Below are positions 1-7,974 of a stretch of DNA of 17,498 nt, piece after piece. Position 1 is the first letter of the stretch. Each line of letters starts with the position of its first letter. The position numbers and the translations under genes are program-made. The notes beneath the pieces were generated by a model that was given only the letters and a program-made list of their open reading frames with translations, had not been told where the DNA came from and did not search any database. Source of the DNA: an uncultured Hungatella sp. (lineage in GTDB: Bacteria; Bacillota; Clostridia; Lachnospirales; Lachnospiraceae); assembly GCA_959018155.1 (NCBI GenBank), contig CAUEKH010000015.1:1-17498 (forward strand), read 5' to 3'.

Positions 1-237
1 CAGCGCTGGCATAATGAACATCAGCATCACGAACTCCACAACAGCCACAAATACATACAGGTTTAAAAATGAAGCGTACTGGATCTCCGCCGTCATGCGG
101 ACTCTGGCGACGACGGAATACATATTGAGCAGGGCGACCAGCGCCAGGATTCCATTGAATATCATGAGAATCAGCGCCATCCGGAAGCTTCTGGAACTAA
201 CGGTGATTTCCCTCTTATAGACCGGATTCATTTTCAT
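1..237 (-). CDS. ABC-2 type transporter permease, N-terminal part (cut by window edge)
   Basis: Reading the minus strand from the ATG at 237 gives an open frame running off the window edge. It begins MKMNPVYKREITVSSRSFRM and continues with a hydrophobic segment (about residues 21-40), a short polar stretch with MTAEIQYASF, and a second hydrophobic segment. This short basic N-terminus followed by a membrane span matches ABC-2 family permeases. The start overlaps the end of the upstream ATPase gene by 23 bp. A second in-frame ATG lies at 231, and an AAGGCGG ribosome-site-like stretch lies about 10 nt upstream of 237. Overlap with the ATPase implies translational coupling and a shared transporter complex in the cytoplasmic membrane. 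Only about 79 residues are visible, so the family call rests on topology and context. The substrate cannot be told. Confidence 0.75.
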   Translation of the reverse strand, partial: MKMNPVYKREITVSSRSFRMALILMIFNGILALVALLNMYSVVARVRMTAEIQYASFLNLYVFVAVVEFVMLMFIMPAL

Positions 238-1177
238 GTACCAACACCGCCTTTTCTTCTTCGTGATTTGTGATTTGCATAAATAAGGACTCTAAATTTC
301 CCTGTTCCCGGACAAAACCGTGAACCGGCACCTCGGCGTCCACCAGCTGTTGAAGCAGCGTCGCCTCGTCTCTCGTATCACCGATAAAACGCACCATAAT
401 ATCGCCATCCTTGACAGAGATCGTCTGGACGCACGGCTGGCTCTTTAAGATGGAAAGCGCCTTTTCCTTCTCCCCCAAAATTGAGATGATTAAGGGGTTG
501 GAGGCATTGACGCGTTTTAAAATCTCATTCATGCTGCCGGTTAAGACCATTTTCCCCTGGTCGATGATACCGATATCGGTACACAGTTCCGACAGCTCCG
601 ATAAGACGTGGGAACTGATGAGGATGGTCTTTCCCTGCTCCTGTAACTCTTTTAATATCTCTTTAAATTCAAATCTCGTCCTCGGATCCAGGCCTGAGGT
701 CGGTTCATCCATAACCAGCAGGGCCGGATCATGGATTAAAGCCCGGGCCAGACAGAGGCGCTGTTTCATTCCGCGCGATAAGCCGTCCACATAGAAATTC
801 ACCTTATCTTCCAGGCCGACCTGCTCCAAAAGCGTCATATACCGCGTGCGGGCCTTTAGACCGTCGATTCCGTAGCAGGAGGCGAAGAATTCCATGTATT
901 CGCAGACCTTTAAGTTATCGTAAACGCCGAAGAAATCGGGCACGTAGCCGATCTTCAGCTTCAGCTGAGAGAGCCCGTCGGTCACGTCAGCCCCCTCTAT
1001 CAGCACCTGCCCCTCGTCAGCCTGTAATAAACCGGTCATAATCTTGATCGCGGTCGTCTTCCCGGCCCCGTTGGGGCCCACGAATCCAAAGAGGGCCCCC
1101 TGGTTGATGGTTAAGTCAAGACCATTCAGTGCGTAGAATTTTCCAAAAGCTTTTTTTAAATTTCTGATTTCCAGCAT
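215..1177 (-). CDS. ABC transporter ATP-binding protein (ABC-2 type exporter class)
   Basis: This 320-residue protein is the cytoplasmic nucleotide-binding subunit that would power the adjacent permease. Visible motifs are Walker A GPNGAGKTT (34-42), signature LSRGM (133-137, a variant of LSGGQ), Walker B ending in MDEP (156-159), D-loop SGLD (161-164) and the switch histidine H190 in ISSH. The usual Q-loop glutamine position reads VPDFFG (79-84), so an aspartate stands where Q is usual. I recall this PDFFG form from related Firmicutes ATPases, so it is probably a subfamily trait. A C-terminal extension of about 100 residues (220-320) follows the ATPase core, as in drug- and envelope-related ABC-2 ATPases. 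The start shares one base with the preceding gene's TAA (TAATG), and the end overlaps the permease start. Substrate unknown; this could be an export or a lipoprotein/envelope system. Confidence 0.93.
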   Translation of the reverse strand: MLEIRNLKKAFGKFYALNGLDLTINQGALFGFVGPNGAGKTTAIKIMTGLLQADEGQVLIEGADVTDGLSQLKLKIGYVPDFFGVYDNLKVCEYMEFFASCYGIDGLKARTRYMTLLEQVGLEDKVNFYVDGLSRGMKQRLCLARALIHDPALLVMDEPTSGLDPRTRFEFKEILKELQEQGKTILISSHVLSELSELCTDIGIIDQGKMVLTGSMNEILKRVNASNPLIISILGEKEKALSILKSQPCVQTISVKDGDIMVRFIGDTRDEATLLQQLVDAEVPVHGFVREQGNLESLFMQITNHEEEKAVLVHENESGL

Positions 1178-3669
1178 TATTTATCCCTTCCAAGAACAGT
1201 CAGCACAGGCAGCGTCACCCAGCTGTAATCTGCGCTGCCATCGAAAACGTATTTTACAGTCATTGTGTTGCCAGGCAACAGATACGGTTCCAGTTCAGAA
1301 GCCGTATAGACATCCTTAGCCATAATATCCACGGCGTCGTAATCTCCTGTGTCATGATTGTAAAAATAGACAGCGCCCTTGAACATCGTCATGTAGCTGT
1401 ATTTTTCATTACTCATGAAATCGTCGGAGGGCAGTTCAAATTTCAGACTCTCCACCTCGATATCATTTCCAAGGGAGTACTCCAAAGCTACCGGATCGAT
1501 GCCGTACGCGTAGTTGTACATCGGATAGTACTGGCCACTGAGTACGGTCGGCGCCTTCATCAGGGCGGAACGGTATGTGCGTCCCTCTTTCTCTGTACTG
1601 ATGTCAAGAGCGGAGGTATACATGGTCACACCGTACGTCTCATAATTTCCCTTAGCCAGAAAACTGCTCTCTTTCTGATCATTTCCGAAAGCCACAATGC
1701 GCGCCTCCGCATTGTAAGTGGATGCGTATGTATCGAGGAAGAAGCTTAAAATATTGGTGCGCGAAAGCGCAAGCATGTAATCCGAATCATCAATATCCGG
1801 TTTTAAATACCGGAAACCGCCTGTAACCCGCTCCGCTATCATGCTGGAACTGTTCAGCGGATAGTTGATAACCGGCAAATCATCTACAGCCATTGTCTCG
1901 CCGGGCTTCAGTTCATCAATTACCACCATCTGTCCATACGCCAGAATCCCCACTTTTTCGACCGGGAACGGATAGCTGTTGGTGACAGTACCGGTCATCT
2001 CGCCGTCAAACAGTGTGATTTTTCCTGTAAGACCTGCGGATCCATCATTGGCCGTCTTCTTTCTTAAAGAGAAGTATTTGGGAGTGAAGGCCACTACATT
2101 CTGAGTTGAAATTTTCGTCTCGTCATCCTCATAGCGGACACGGACCTTATAGTCATCATTTCCCGTAAATTTGGGAACCGGGGTCATATCGTAATAATAG
2201 CTTCTCGTAATGGGAAGCAGCTGATAGGACGGGTCTAAGGAAATGGTGTGCGGCTTGTTGTACGGAGTCCTGATATTGATATAAGTATACTCGTCAATGG
2301 ATTTTTCAGACGCATCATAGATGGTTCCATAAGTGAAAAAGGTATCTTTAAATCTCGTCCCCACTCCCATCAGATAGATGATAATGGTGAAACCTGCCGC
2401 CAGCGCGACAGCGCCAAACCGGTAAAAACGTCTTCTCTCCTGCTTCTTTAAGAACAGATAGAGCCCCGGTCCGACGAGAAGGATATAGCCGAGGATCACA
2501 ATGACGTAGAGCGGAAGGTTCGGAAGCTTGTCGACATCTCCGGTGTTTAAGATACTCTGTACCGACCAGTACATGCTGGAATTTCCGTTATAGAGGTAGG
2601 AAGAGAGATTATTTAATTTCTCCTCCCCCAGTAACGTGGTAAAGAGCTTATCCACGTAGGAACGCTGTGCCTCACAGAAGGAGGCAATGTCCACGAAATC
2701 GTAAGCCGCAACGCCGATTATGCCTTTTCCCCTGGAAGTTTTAGTCAGAACCGGAAACTCGTCGTTGCTTAAGACCTCGGTTCCATTTTTCAATGTGATA
2801 TCGGCGCACATCAGATCGATAAATGAGTCGCCGGGGCCATTGGTCGCGTACTCCACGCCCATATTGACAGAGCGCAGCTCCGGCGCCTGATAGGATGTTT
2901 CCAGCAAATCTCTGCGGAATGCCTTCAGAGTGTCGTCTGCCCGGCCGCCTGTACCGAACAGCAGAACACCGCCTTTTCTGACCCACTCTTCAATCGCGCC
3001 CACCTGGCCGTCTGTTAAACTGCCTGTATTGTAATTGGTAATCAGCAGGATATCGAGTAAATCTAATCCGCTGACATTTTCCGGAAACTCCTCCTGCGTC
3101 ATGGCGAAGGTCTTCGTTCTTACAAGGCTGTAATTGACGCCGACTCCATTTAGATATGCAAGCTTTTCCGGTGTATCGGAGAGGATTCCGACAAACAGTT
3201 CCGCCATATCCGGGCTGACTTCCACTTTCAGCCGTTTGCGGATCAGTTCCCCGCCGTCTTTGTCTAACAGCTTCACATAGAGGATATCTGCCCGTCCTAC
3301 CGGGACATCCACAGACTTGTTTAAATTCCCGGCTGCCTCCAGTTGAACGGGATACTCATAATGGTAGATATCGAAATCAGATTCCATCGCCTCAATACGA
3401 AGCGTTCCCGTGAAATCCTCCGCTTTTTCATTTACCATGGATACCCGGATGGGTAAGTAGCGGCCGCTTTTGGCTGCGCCGTCATATCCATACTCCACCT
3501 CCATGGAAACGGGGGAGGTTGGCTGCACGAGCAAATCCTCGGTCCCTGACACAGCAGGCTTTGCTTCTTCTGAAAGCGCGTACGCCTTTACGCAGGTGGC
3601 AGGCAGTAAGAAACTGCCTGCCATCATCATAATCACTGCCCAAACAAGGGATTTTTTCACAAAATTCAT
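1177..3669 (-). CDS. Large exported two-TM membrane protein of an ABC/two-component operon, function unknown
   Basis: 830 residues. I do not recognise a named family with certainty. A signal peptide is clear: basic start, hydrophobic residues 8-25, then an Ala-rich exit near 30-32. Residues about 55-150 look like a beta-sandwich. Residues about 155-345 alternate strands and helices, with a segment at 206-241 (ILLITNYN, then EEWVRKGGVLLFGTG) typical of the glutamine-amidotransferase-like Rossmann fold found in GldG/DUF4350-like proteins. No Cys-His-Glu triad is evident. Two membrane helices (about 385-408 and 418-437) flank a basic loop KKQERRRFYR, which places the loop inside and leaves about 350 N-terminal and 390 C-terminal residues outside. 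Gene overlaps (TAATG with the ATPase, 6 bp after the kinase) tie it to the ABC transporter. It may be an extracytoplasmic accessory or substrate-capture subunit. A GTG at 3660 is an alternative start. Confidence 0.8.
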   Translation of the reverse strand: MNFVKKSLVWAVIMMMAGSFLLPATCVKAYALSEEAKPAVSGTEDLLVQPTSPVSMEVEYGYDGAAKSGRYLPIRVSMVNEKAEDFTGTLRIEAMESDFDIYHYEYPVQLEAAGNLNKSVDVPVGRADILYVKLLDKDGGELIRKRLKVEVSPDMAELFVGILSDTPEKLAYLNGVGVNYSLVRTKTFAMTQEEFPENVSGLDLLDILLITNYNTGSLTDGQVGAIEEWVRKGGVLLFGTGGRADDTLKAFRRDLLETSYQAPELRSVNMGVEYATNGPGDSFIDLMCADITLKNGTEVLSNDEFPVLTKTSRGKGIIGVAAYDFVDIASFCEAQRSYVDKLFTTLLGEEKLNNLSSYLYNGNSSMYWSVQSILNTGDVDKLPNLPLYVIVILGYILLVGPGLYLFLKKQERRRFYRFGAVALAAGFTIIIYLMGVGTRFKDTFFTYGTIYDASEKSIDEYTYINIRTPYNKPHTISLDPSYQLLPITRSYYYDMTPVPKFTGNDDYKVRVRYEDDETKISTQNVVAFTPKYFSLRKKTANDGSAGLTGKITLFDGEMTGTVTNSYPFPVEKVGILAYGQMVVIDELKPGETMAVDDLPVINYPLNSSSMIAERVTGGFRYLKPDIDDSDYMLALSRTNILSFFLDTYASTYNAEARIVAFGNDQKESSFLAKGNYETYGVTMYTSALDISTEKEGRTYRSALMKAPTVLSGQYYPMYNYAYGIDPVALEYSLGNDIEVESLKFELPSDDFMSNEKYSYMTMFKGAVYFYNHDTGDYDAVDIMAKDVYTASELEPYLLPGNTMTVKYVFDGSADYSWVTLPVLTVLGRDK

Positions 3670-3675
3670 CCTTTG

Positions 3676-4800
3676 TCACCCTATCTTTCCGAAGTTCTCT
3701 TTGTTGATGTCAAAATGGACTTTCAGCTTCACCGTAAATACCGTACCCGATAAATCGCTGGCCACGGAAATATCCCCGCCATGCATATCGACAATATTCT
3801 TGGCGATGGCAAGCCCCAGTCCGGTGCCTCCCGTATTGGTGGAACGCGACTGCTCCACGCGGTAAAACTTATTAAAAATCAGCGGAAGTTCCTCTGATGG
3901 AATTACATACCCGTAGTTGATGACTTCTACCGTGACAATCTCATCATCGGCATGAAGCTTTACGAGAACCCTTTTTCCGTCCGCGCCGTATTTGATAGCG
4001 TTGTTAATCAGGTTATCAAAGACCCGGGCCAGAAGATTGCCATCCGCCGTTATGACCATGGCCGGAACATTGCTCTGAAATTCATATGATAAATTCTTAT
4101 CCACAAAATTAGGGTAAAATTCCTCCAGAAGCTGACTCAAAAGCTTGACTAAGTCCACAGAGGACACGTGCATGGAAATCTTTCCGTAATTTAACTTTGT
4201 AAATCCAAAAAGGTCCTCGATCAGTTTTTCCAGCCGCTTCGTCTTGACGTAGGCAATATTGATATATTTTTTCTCAACCTCTGCGGGAAGTTCGGTGGGT
4301 CCGGAAAGGAGTTCCAGATAGCCGATAATGGAGGTGAGCGGCGTCCTTAAATCGTGGGCCACATTCGTGATCAGCTCGTTCTTGGTCCGCTCCGCCTCCC
4401 GCTCTTTATCCATCAAATCCCTTAAATCCTTCACCATCTTATTTAAATTGGCCGCCATGGTGGAAAATTCATCATCGCCTTCCACCTCCACGTACGTATT
4501 CAAATCGCCCTCTGAGATATTCTGCATGGCATCGGAAATGCGGCTGATGTATTTTAAGGATTTTTCCTGAAGAAGCAGAAAGGTGACTGTAAAGACGCCG
4601 ATCCCTATCATAACGTACAGAAGGCTGATTACCACATCACCTTCTGTGATCAGGCGGACAAAGCCGCTGTCTTCCCTCTCGTTTTTTAAGTATTCTCCGA
4701 TCAGCGATACGTTGGTCACGAGAAACAGTTCGATTAAGACAGCCACTAAGGCACTGTAAAAGATATTGGTGATGACGCGCGTGTGGTAGCGCCGGTTCAT
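3676..4800 (-). CDS. Sensor histidine kinase, VanS-like
   Basis: Membrane sensor kinase of 374 residues counted from the ATG at 4800. Two membrane helices (about 9-30 and 56-78) enclose a short external loop of about 25 residues. A HAMP-like linker follows (about 80-132). The phosphoacceptor H149 sits in NVAHDLRTPLTSIIGYLE. The catalytic domain shows the N box DNLINNAIKYG (262-272), a G1 box in the NxG form (N295-Y-G297) and the G2 box GGTGLGL (324-330). The pattern is that of VanS-type kinases. The short external loop suggests sensing in or near the membrane, or through a partner such as the 830-residue protein encoded next. Start choice: the ATG at 4800 follows the regulator's TGA by one base (TGATATG), fitting coupled reinitiation. 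A TTG at 4812 with an AGGA upstream would add four residues and overlap the regulator gene by 11 bp. Confidence 0.93.
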   Translation of the reverse strand: MNRRYHTRVITNIFYSALVAVLIELFLVTNVSLIGEYLKNEREDSGFVRLITEGDVVISLLYVMIGIGVFTVTFLLLQEKSLKYISRISDAMQNISEGDLNTYVEVEGDDEFSTMAANLNKMVKDLRDLMDKEREAERTKNELITNVAHDLRTPLTSIIGYLELLSGPTELPAEVEKKYINIAYVKTKRLEKLIEDLFGFTKLNYGKISMHVSSVDLVKLLSQLLEEFYPNFVDKNLSYEFQSNVPAMVITADGNLLARVFDNLINNAIKYGADGKRVLVKLHADDEIVTVEVINYGYVIPSEELPLIFNKFYRVEQSRSTNTGGTGLGLAIAKNIVDMHGGDISVASDLSGTVFTVKLKVHFDINKENFGKIG

Positions 4801-4801
4801 A

Positions 4802-5509
4802 TCATTTTTCAATTTTGTATCCTACCCCCCACACTGTGGTGATAATCTTGTTCTGTCTCGTATCTTCCTTCATCTTTCCGCGCAGGCGGCGGATATGTAC
4901 CATAACCGTATTGTTGGCCTCATAGACCTTCTCGTTCCAGACCTTCTCGAAAATCTCGTCGGTGCTGAAGACACGGCCCGGGTTGGACGCCAGTAAGTAC
5001 AAAATGTCGAACTCGATGGGGGTCAGCTTGATCTCCTCGCCGTAGACCACGACCTTGTGGTTATCCTTGTTGATGATAAGGCCGCGGATGGAAATCTCAT
5101 TCTTTGCCGTCTCATTGGCTGCGCTGTTGGGGTTGAGCTGCGTGTAGCGGCGAAGCTGGGACTTTACCCTGGCAGTTAGTTCCAGGGGGTTGAACGGTTT
5201 CGTCACATAGTCGTCGGCCCCTGTGCCAAGTCCCATAATTTTATCCAAATCCGTTGATTTGGCGCTTAACATGATGATCGGAATGTTGTTCGTCTCCCTG
5301 ATCTTCTTGCACATCTCAAGCCCATCCATCCCCGGCATCATGATGTCGAGGAGCGCTAAATGGATATCGTTCTTCTCCAGGATATCGAGACCTTCCATGG
5401 CATTGTTGGCTTTAAATACTTTATATCCGTCACTGACTAAGTAGATTTCTACTAAATCTGCAATTTCTTTTTCATCGTCTACAACCAGGATGTTAGTAGT
5501 TTCTGACAT
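4802..5509 (-). CDS. OmpR/PhoB-family response regulator, VanR-like
   Basis: 235-residue DNA-binding response regulator, cytoplasmic, presumed partner of the kinase encoded directly downstream. The receiver domain (about 5-120) shows the acidic pair D11-D12, phosphoacceptor D55 in ALLDIMMPG, the switch Ser S82 and the invariant K104 in VTKPF. The C-terminal winged helix (about 135-235) ends in the usual VWGVGYKIEK. Length is normal for the family. The start at 5509 has a strong GGGAGG 8 nt upstream. It is the first gene of the operon that goes on to the kinase, the exported protein and the ABC transporter, so it probably controls that transporter and itself. Its leader carries a GC-rich hairpin and 11-bp-spaced repeats, described separately. 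Confidence 0.95.
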   Translation of the reverse strand: MSETTNILVVDDEKEIADLVEIYLVSDGYKVFKANNAMEGLDILEKNDIHLALLDIMMPGMDGLEMCKKIRETNNIPIIMLSAKSTDLDKIMGLGTGADDYVTKPFNPLELTARVKSQLRRYTQLNPNSAANETAKNEISIRGLIINKDNHKVVVYGEEIKLTPIEFDILYLLASNPGRVFSTDEIFEKVWNEKVYEANNTVMVHIRRLRGKMKEDTRQNKIITTVWGVGYKIEK

Positions 5510-5542
5510 GAAAAATACCTCCCTTGTACGTTAAGTAAGCTT

Positions 5543-5563
5543 TGAGCGCGCACCTGGCGCTCA
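5543..5563 (-). promoter_or_regulatory. Hairpin or operator in the leader of the response-regulator operon
   Basis: A perfect 7-bp inverted repeat TGAGCGC/GCGCTCA with a 7-nt spacer lies about 34 nt upstream of the regulator start codon, between the likely -10 and the ribosome site. As RNA it forms a GC-rich stem. It is not followed by a U tract, so it is not a classical terminator. It may be a protein-binding site or a stabilising 5' hairpin. The role is inferred only. Confidence 0.4.
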
Positions 5564-5572
5564 CATGTCTAC

Positions 5573-5615
5573 ATTTTACCACAAGAAAGGTATCTTTGCT
5601 TTACTATTTTCTTAC
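5573..5615 (-). promoter_or_regulatory. Candidate autoregulated promoter of the two-component/ABC operon
   Basis: On the minus strand an extended -10 (TGG-TAAAAT, hexamer at 5573-5578) lies about 64 bp before the regulator ATG. No good -35 hexamer stands at the right distance (5596-5601). Instead, two half-sites GTAAG and GTAAA are spaced 11 bp apart (5611-5615 and 5600-5604), covering the -35 region. Eleven-bp-spaced direct repeats are usual for OmpR-family dimers, so activation by the operon's own regulator is a reasonable guess. Confidence 0.4.
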
Positions 5616-5630
5616 AAAATTGGAAAGGAG

Positions 5631-5770
5631 GTTACGCTTCCGTACAGTTCACGCCGCGGGGGGGCCGGTGAGGGGAGACTGCGTCCATTTCCTGGTTTTT
5701 GACGAAAGTTTCCAGGTGCTGTCCGTTCTAAGGCTGGCACGCCGCGGCGTGAACTGCACGGAAGCGTAAC
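5631..5770. repeat. 140-bp element with 29-bp near-perfect inverted ends (structured RNA or MITE-like repeat)
   Basis: Arms at 5631-5659 and 5742-5770 are reverse complements except at one pair (5644/5757). That pair would be A·C in a plus-strand RNA but a G·U wobble in a minus-strand RNA. The outer ends read GTTACGCTTCCG and its complement; the inner ends are CCGCGG. The 82-nt interior holds a smaller hairpin, CCTGG (5691-5695) with CCAGG (5712-5716). The right arm also contains the 14-bp perfect palindrome CACGCCGCGGCGTG (5739-5752). No convincing open frame or target-site duplication was seen. It sits between the 3' end of ppk and the promoter of the two-component operon. The GC-rich arms contrast with the AT-rich flanks. 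It could be a dispersed palindromic repeat, a terminator-like insulator or a non-coding RNA gene. Confidence 0.75.
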
Positions 5771-5787
5771 TTTGAATTTATGGAGAT

Positions 5788-5835
5788 ACTGGTGCAGCTT
5801 TATGTTTGGTATGCTGGCACTGGTTTATTTTATTC
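5788..5835 (+). terminator. Hairpin plus T-rich tail, terminator-like on the plus strand
   Basis: Arms at 5788-5798 and 5813-5824 pair over 11 bp with one bulge when read as plus-strand RNA, including two G-U wobbles. They are followed by TTTATTTTATTCTT. On the minus strand the same arms have two mismatches and no U tract. The structure therefore fits plus-strand termination best, although no plus-strand gene is visible upstream. It overlaps the last bases of ppk. It may be the end of a small plus-strand RNA or a weak ppk terminator. Confidence 0.4.
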
Positions 5836-7974
5836 TTCTCCGCTCTCTATCGGAATAAAGACGCGGCTGGCGGCCGGGTCTTCGGATTCGGTTGCGGCTT
5901 CGGCGCTGCGGATGGCTTCTTCGCAGAACTGTGCCTGGCTGTTGATTAAGACTTTGCCGCGCTTGTCGGGTTTTTCGTAGGTGCCGTCGGGTTTCAGGAT
6001 GTGGGCTTTTACGTTGTCTTCTAACTGGACTTTGAGGACATGGAGGACTGATTCTTTTAAGGATTCTTCCTCTACAGGGAAGATGATCTCTACCCGCTTG
6101 TCCAAGTTTCTTGGCATCCAGTCGGCGCTGCCCATGAAGAGTTCGGGGCTGCCGTCATTTTCGAAATAGAAGATCCGGGAGTGCTCTAAAAAGTTGCCGA
6201 CGATAGAGTGGACTTCTATGTTTTCGCTTAAGGCCGGTACACCGGCTTTTAAGCAACAGATGCCACGGATTACCAGTTCGATCTTCACTCCTGCACAGGA
6301 GGCCTCATAGAGGGCGGCGATGATCTCTTTGTCGCATAAGGAGTTCATCTTGGCTATGATATGGGCCGGTTTTCCTGCAAGGGCATTCTTTGTCTCCCGC
6401 TGAATCAGCTTTAAAAATCTTGGTCGGACCCAGATGGGGGCGACTACCAGCTTGTTCCAGTGAAGCGGCTCGGAGTAGCCGGACAGCATGTTGAAGACTG
6501 CGGTGGCGTCCTCGCCGATCTGGGGATTGCAGGTCATAAGTCCCAGGTCGGTGTAGAGTTTTGCTGTGGAATCGTTGTAGTTGCCGGTTCCCAAATGGAC
6601 GTAGCGGCGGATTCCATCTTCTTCTCTGCGGACTACCAGGGTTATCTTACTGTGGGTCTTTAAGCCCACCAGGCCATAGATGACGTGGCAGCCGGCTTTC
6701 TCCAGTTTTTTGGCCCAGTTGATGTTATTTTCCTCGTCGAAACGGGCTTTTAACTCCACCAGAACGGAAACCTGTTTGCCGTTGTCGGCGGCTTCCGCCA
6801 GCGCGGCGATGATCGGGGAATTGCCGCTGACACGGTAGAGTGTCTGCTTGATGGCCAGGACATCGGGATCCTTGGCGGCGGCCTTTACAAAGCCTACCAC
6901 CGGGTCGAAGGTCTGGTAGGGATGGTGTAACAGAATATCCCCTTTCCTGATATTGGTGAAAATGTCATCATCATTCATCAGAGCCGGCACCGGCTGTGGC
7001 GTGTATTTCGCGGCTTTTAAATGATTGAAACCGTCGAGGCCGTACATTTTCATCAGGAATGTCAAATCGAGAGGGCCTCCGATCTCGTAAATATCGCCGG
7101 AACTGATGGAAAGTTCGTGCTTTAATATCTTTAAGAGGCGCTTGTCCATGCGCTCGTCTATTTCGAGTCGGATGGCCTCGCCCCACTGGCGCTTTTTCAG
7201 CTGCTTCTGGATCTCCTCCAGTAAGTCCACGGCTTCCTCCTCGTCGATGGTCAAATCGGCGTTTCTCATGACACGGAAGGGACTGGCGGTGACCACATTG
7301 TAGTTTAAGAACAGGGAACCGATATTGCGCTCGATAATCTGCTCTAACAGGATGACAGCGCGGACGCCTGACTTGCCGGACGGGATCTCGACGATCCTCG
7401 GAAGGACGCTTGGCACCTGAACCATGGCAAACTCCAGGTCATCCCCGCCGCTCTTCTTTTTTAAGAGGGCCGCGATATTTAATGTCTTGTTCCGGATCAG
7501 CGGAAATGGTCTCGAGGAATCGACAGCCATCGGGGTGAGTACCGGGTAGACATTTTCCTTAAAATACCGATCCACGTACTCGCCTTCTGACTTCGACAGT
7601 TCACCGTGGTTTACAATGACCTCCAGCCCATTCTGTTTTAAAGCAGGCAGAAGAGAGCGGTTGTAAGTGGAATACTGGAGAGCGACCATCTCATGGGTCT
7701 TTTCTCCAATCTTCTCCAGCTGCTCAGACGGTTTCATGCCGGCGATATCCGGCTTCGTGTATTTGGCATGGACCATATCCTTCAAGGAGGCGACACGGAC
7801 CATGAAAAATTCATCTAAATTCGAGGATGTGATGCTTAAAAATTTTAACCGCTCGAAGAGAGGCAGATTCTTGTCCCGGGCTTCGCTTAAAACCCGGTAG
7901 TTGAACTCCAGCCAGCTCAGTTCTCGGTTTACATAATTCTCAGATTCGTAAAATCTTTCATCAATTTCTGCCAT
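5830..7974 (-). CDS. ppk: Polyphosphate kinase (PPK1)
   Basis: 714 residues, normal PPK1 length. It makes inorganic polyphosphate from ATP reversibly, usually peripherally at the membrane. The N-terminal hallmark RELSWLEFNYRVL (17-29) is followed by SNLDEFFMVRV (51-61). The phospholipase-D-like catalytic half carries the phosphoenzyme histidine H441 in GLKTHSK, the partner histidine H597 in EHSRIFYF, and conserved segments KQTLYRVSGNSPI (376-388), LVELKARFDEENNI (405-418) and HLGTGNYN (460-467). All expected catalytic residues I know for PPK1 appear present, so the enzyme should be active. The last 50 residues are polar and variable. The start shares one base with the stop of the Ppx-like gene upstream (TGATG) and has GAGGAGG 8 nt before it. 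It is the last gene of the plsC-pheA-DUF815-ppx-ppk operon, so polyphosphate synthesis is coupled to the companion Ppx-like protein. Confidence 0.97.
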   Translation of the reverse strand: MAEIDERFYESENYVNRELSWLEFNYRVLSEARDKNLPLFERLKFLSITSSNLDEFFMVRVASLKDMVHAKYTKPDIAGMKPSEQLEKIGEKTHEMVALQYSTYNRSLLPALKQNGLEVIVNHGELSKSEGEYVDRYFKENVYPVLTPMAVDSSRPFPLIRNKTLNIAALLKKKSGGDDLEFAMVQVPSVLPRIVEIPSGKSGVRAVILLEQIIERNIGSLFLNYNVVTASPFRVMRNADLTIDEEEAVDLLEEIQKQLKKRQWGEAIRLEIDERMDKRLLKILKHELSISSGDIYEIGGPLDLTFLMKMYGLDGFNHLKAAKYTPQPVPALMNDDDIFTNIRKGDILLHHPYQTFDPVVGFVKAAAKDPDVLAIKQTLYRVSGNSPIIAALAEAADNGKQVSVLVELKARFDEENNINWAKKLEKAGCHVIYGLVGLKTHSKITLVVRREEDGIRRYVHLGTGNYNDSTAKLYTDLGLMTCNPQIGEDATAVFNMLSGYSEPLHWNKLVVAPIWVRPRFLKLIQRETKNALAGKPAHIIAKMNSLCDKEIIAALYEASCAGVKIELVIRGICCLKAGVPALSENIEVHSIVGNFLEHSRIFYFENDGSPELFMGSADWMPRNLDKRVEIIFPVEEESLKESVLHVLKVQLEDNVKAHILKPDGTYEKPDKRGKVLINSQAQFCEEAIRSAEAATESEDPAASRVFIPIESGEE

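Noticed and set aside
411..794. Plus-strand open frame of 127 codons
   Set aside because: Antisense to the ABC ATPase gene, whose motifs are clear; no family likeness.
5542..5769. Plus-strand open frame of 75 codons across the inverted-repeat element
   Set aside because: It runs through both arms of the palindrome, has no ribosome site and reads as low-quality Arg/Leu-rich sequence; a by-product of the repeat.
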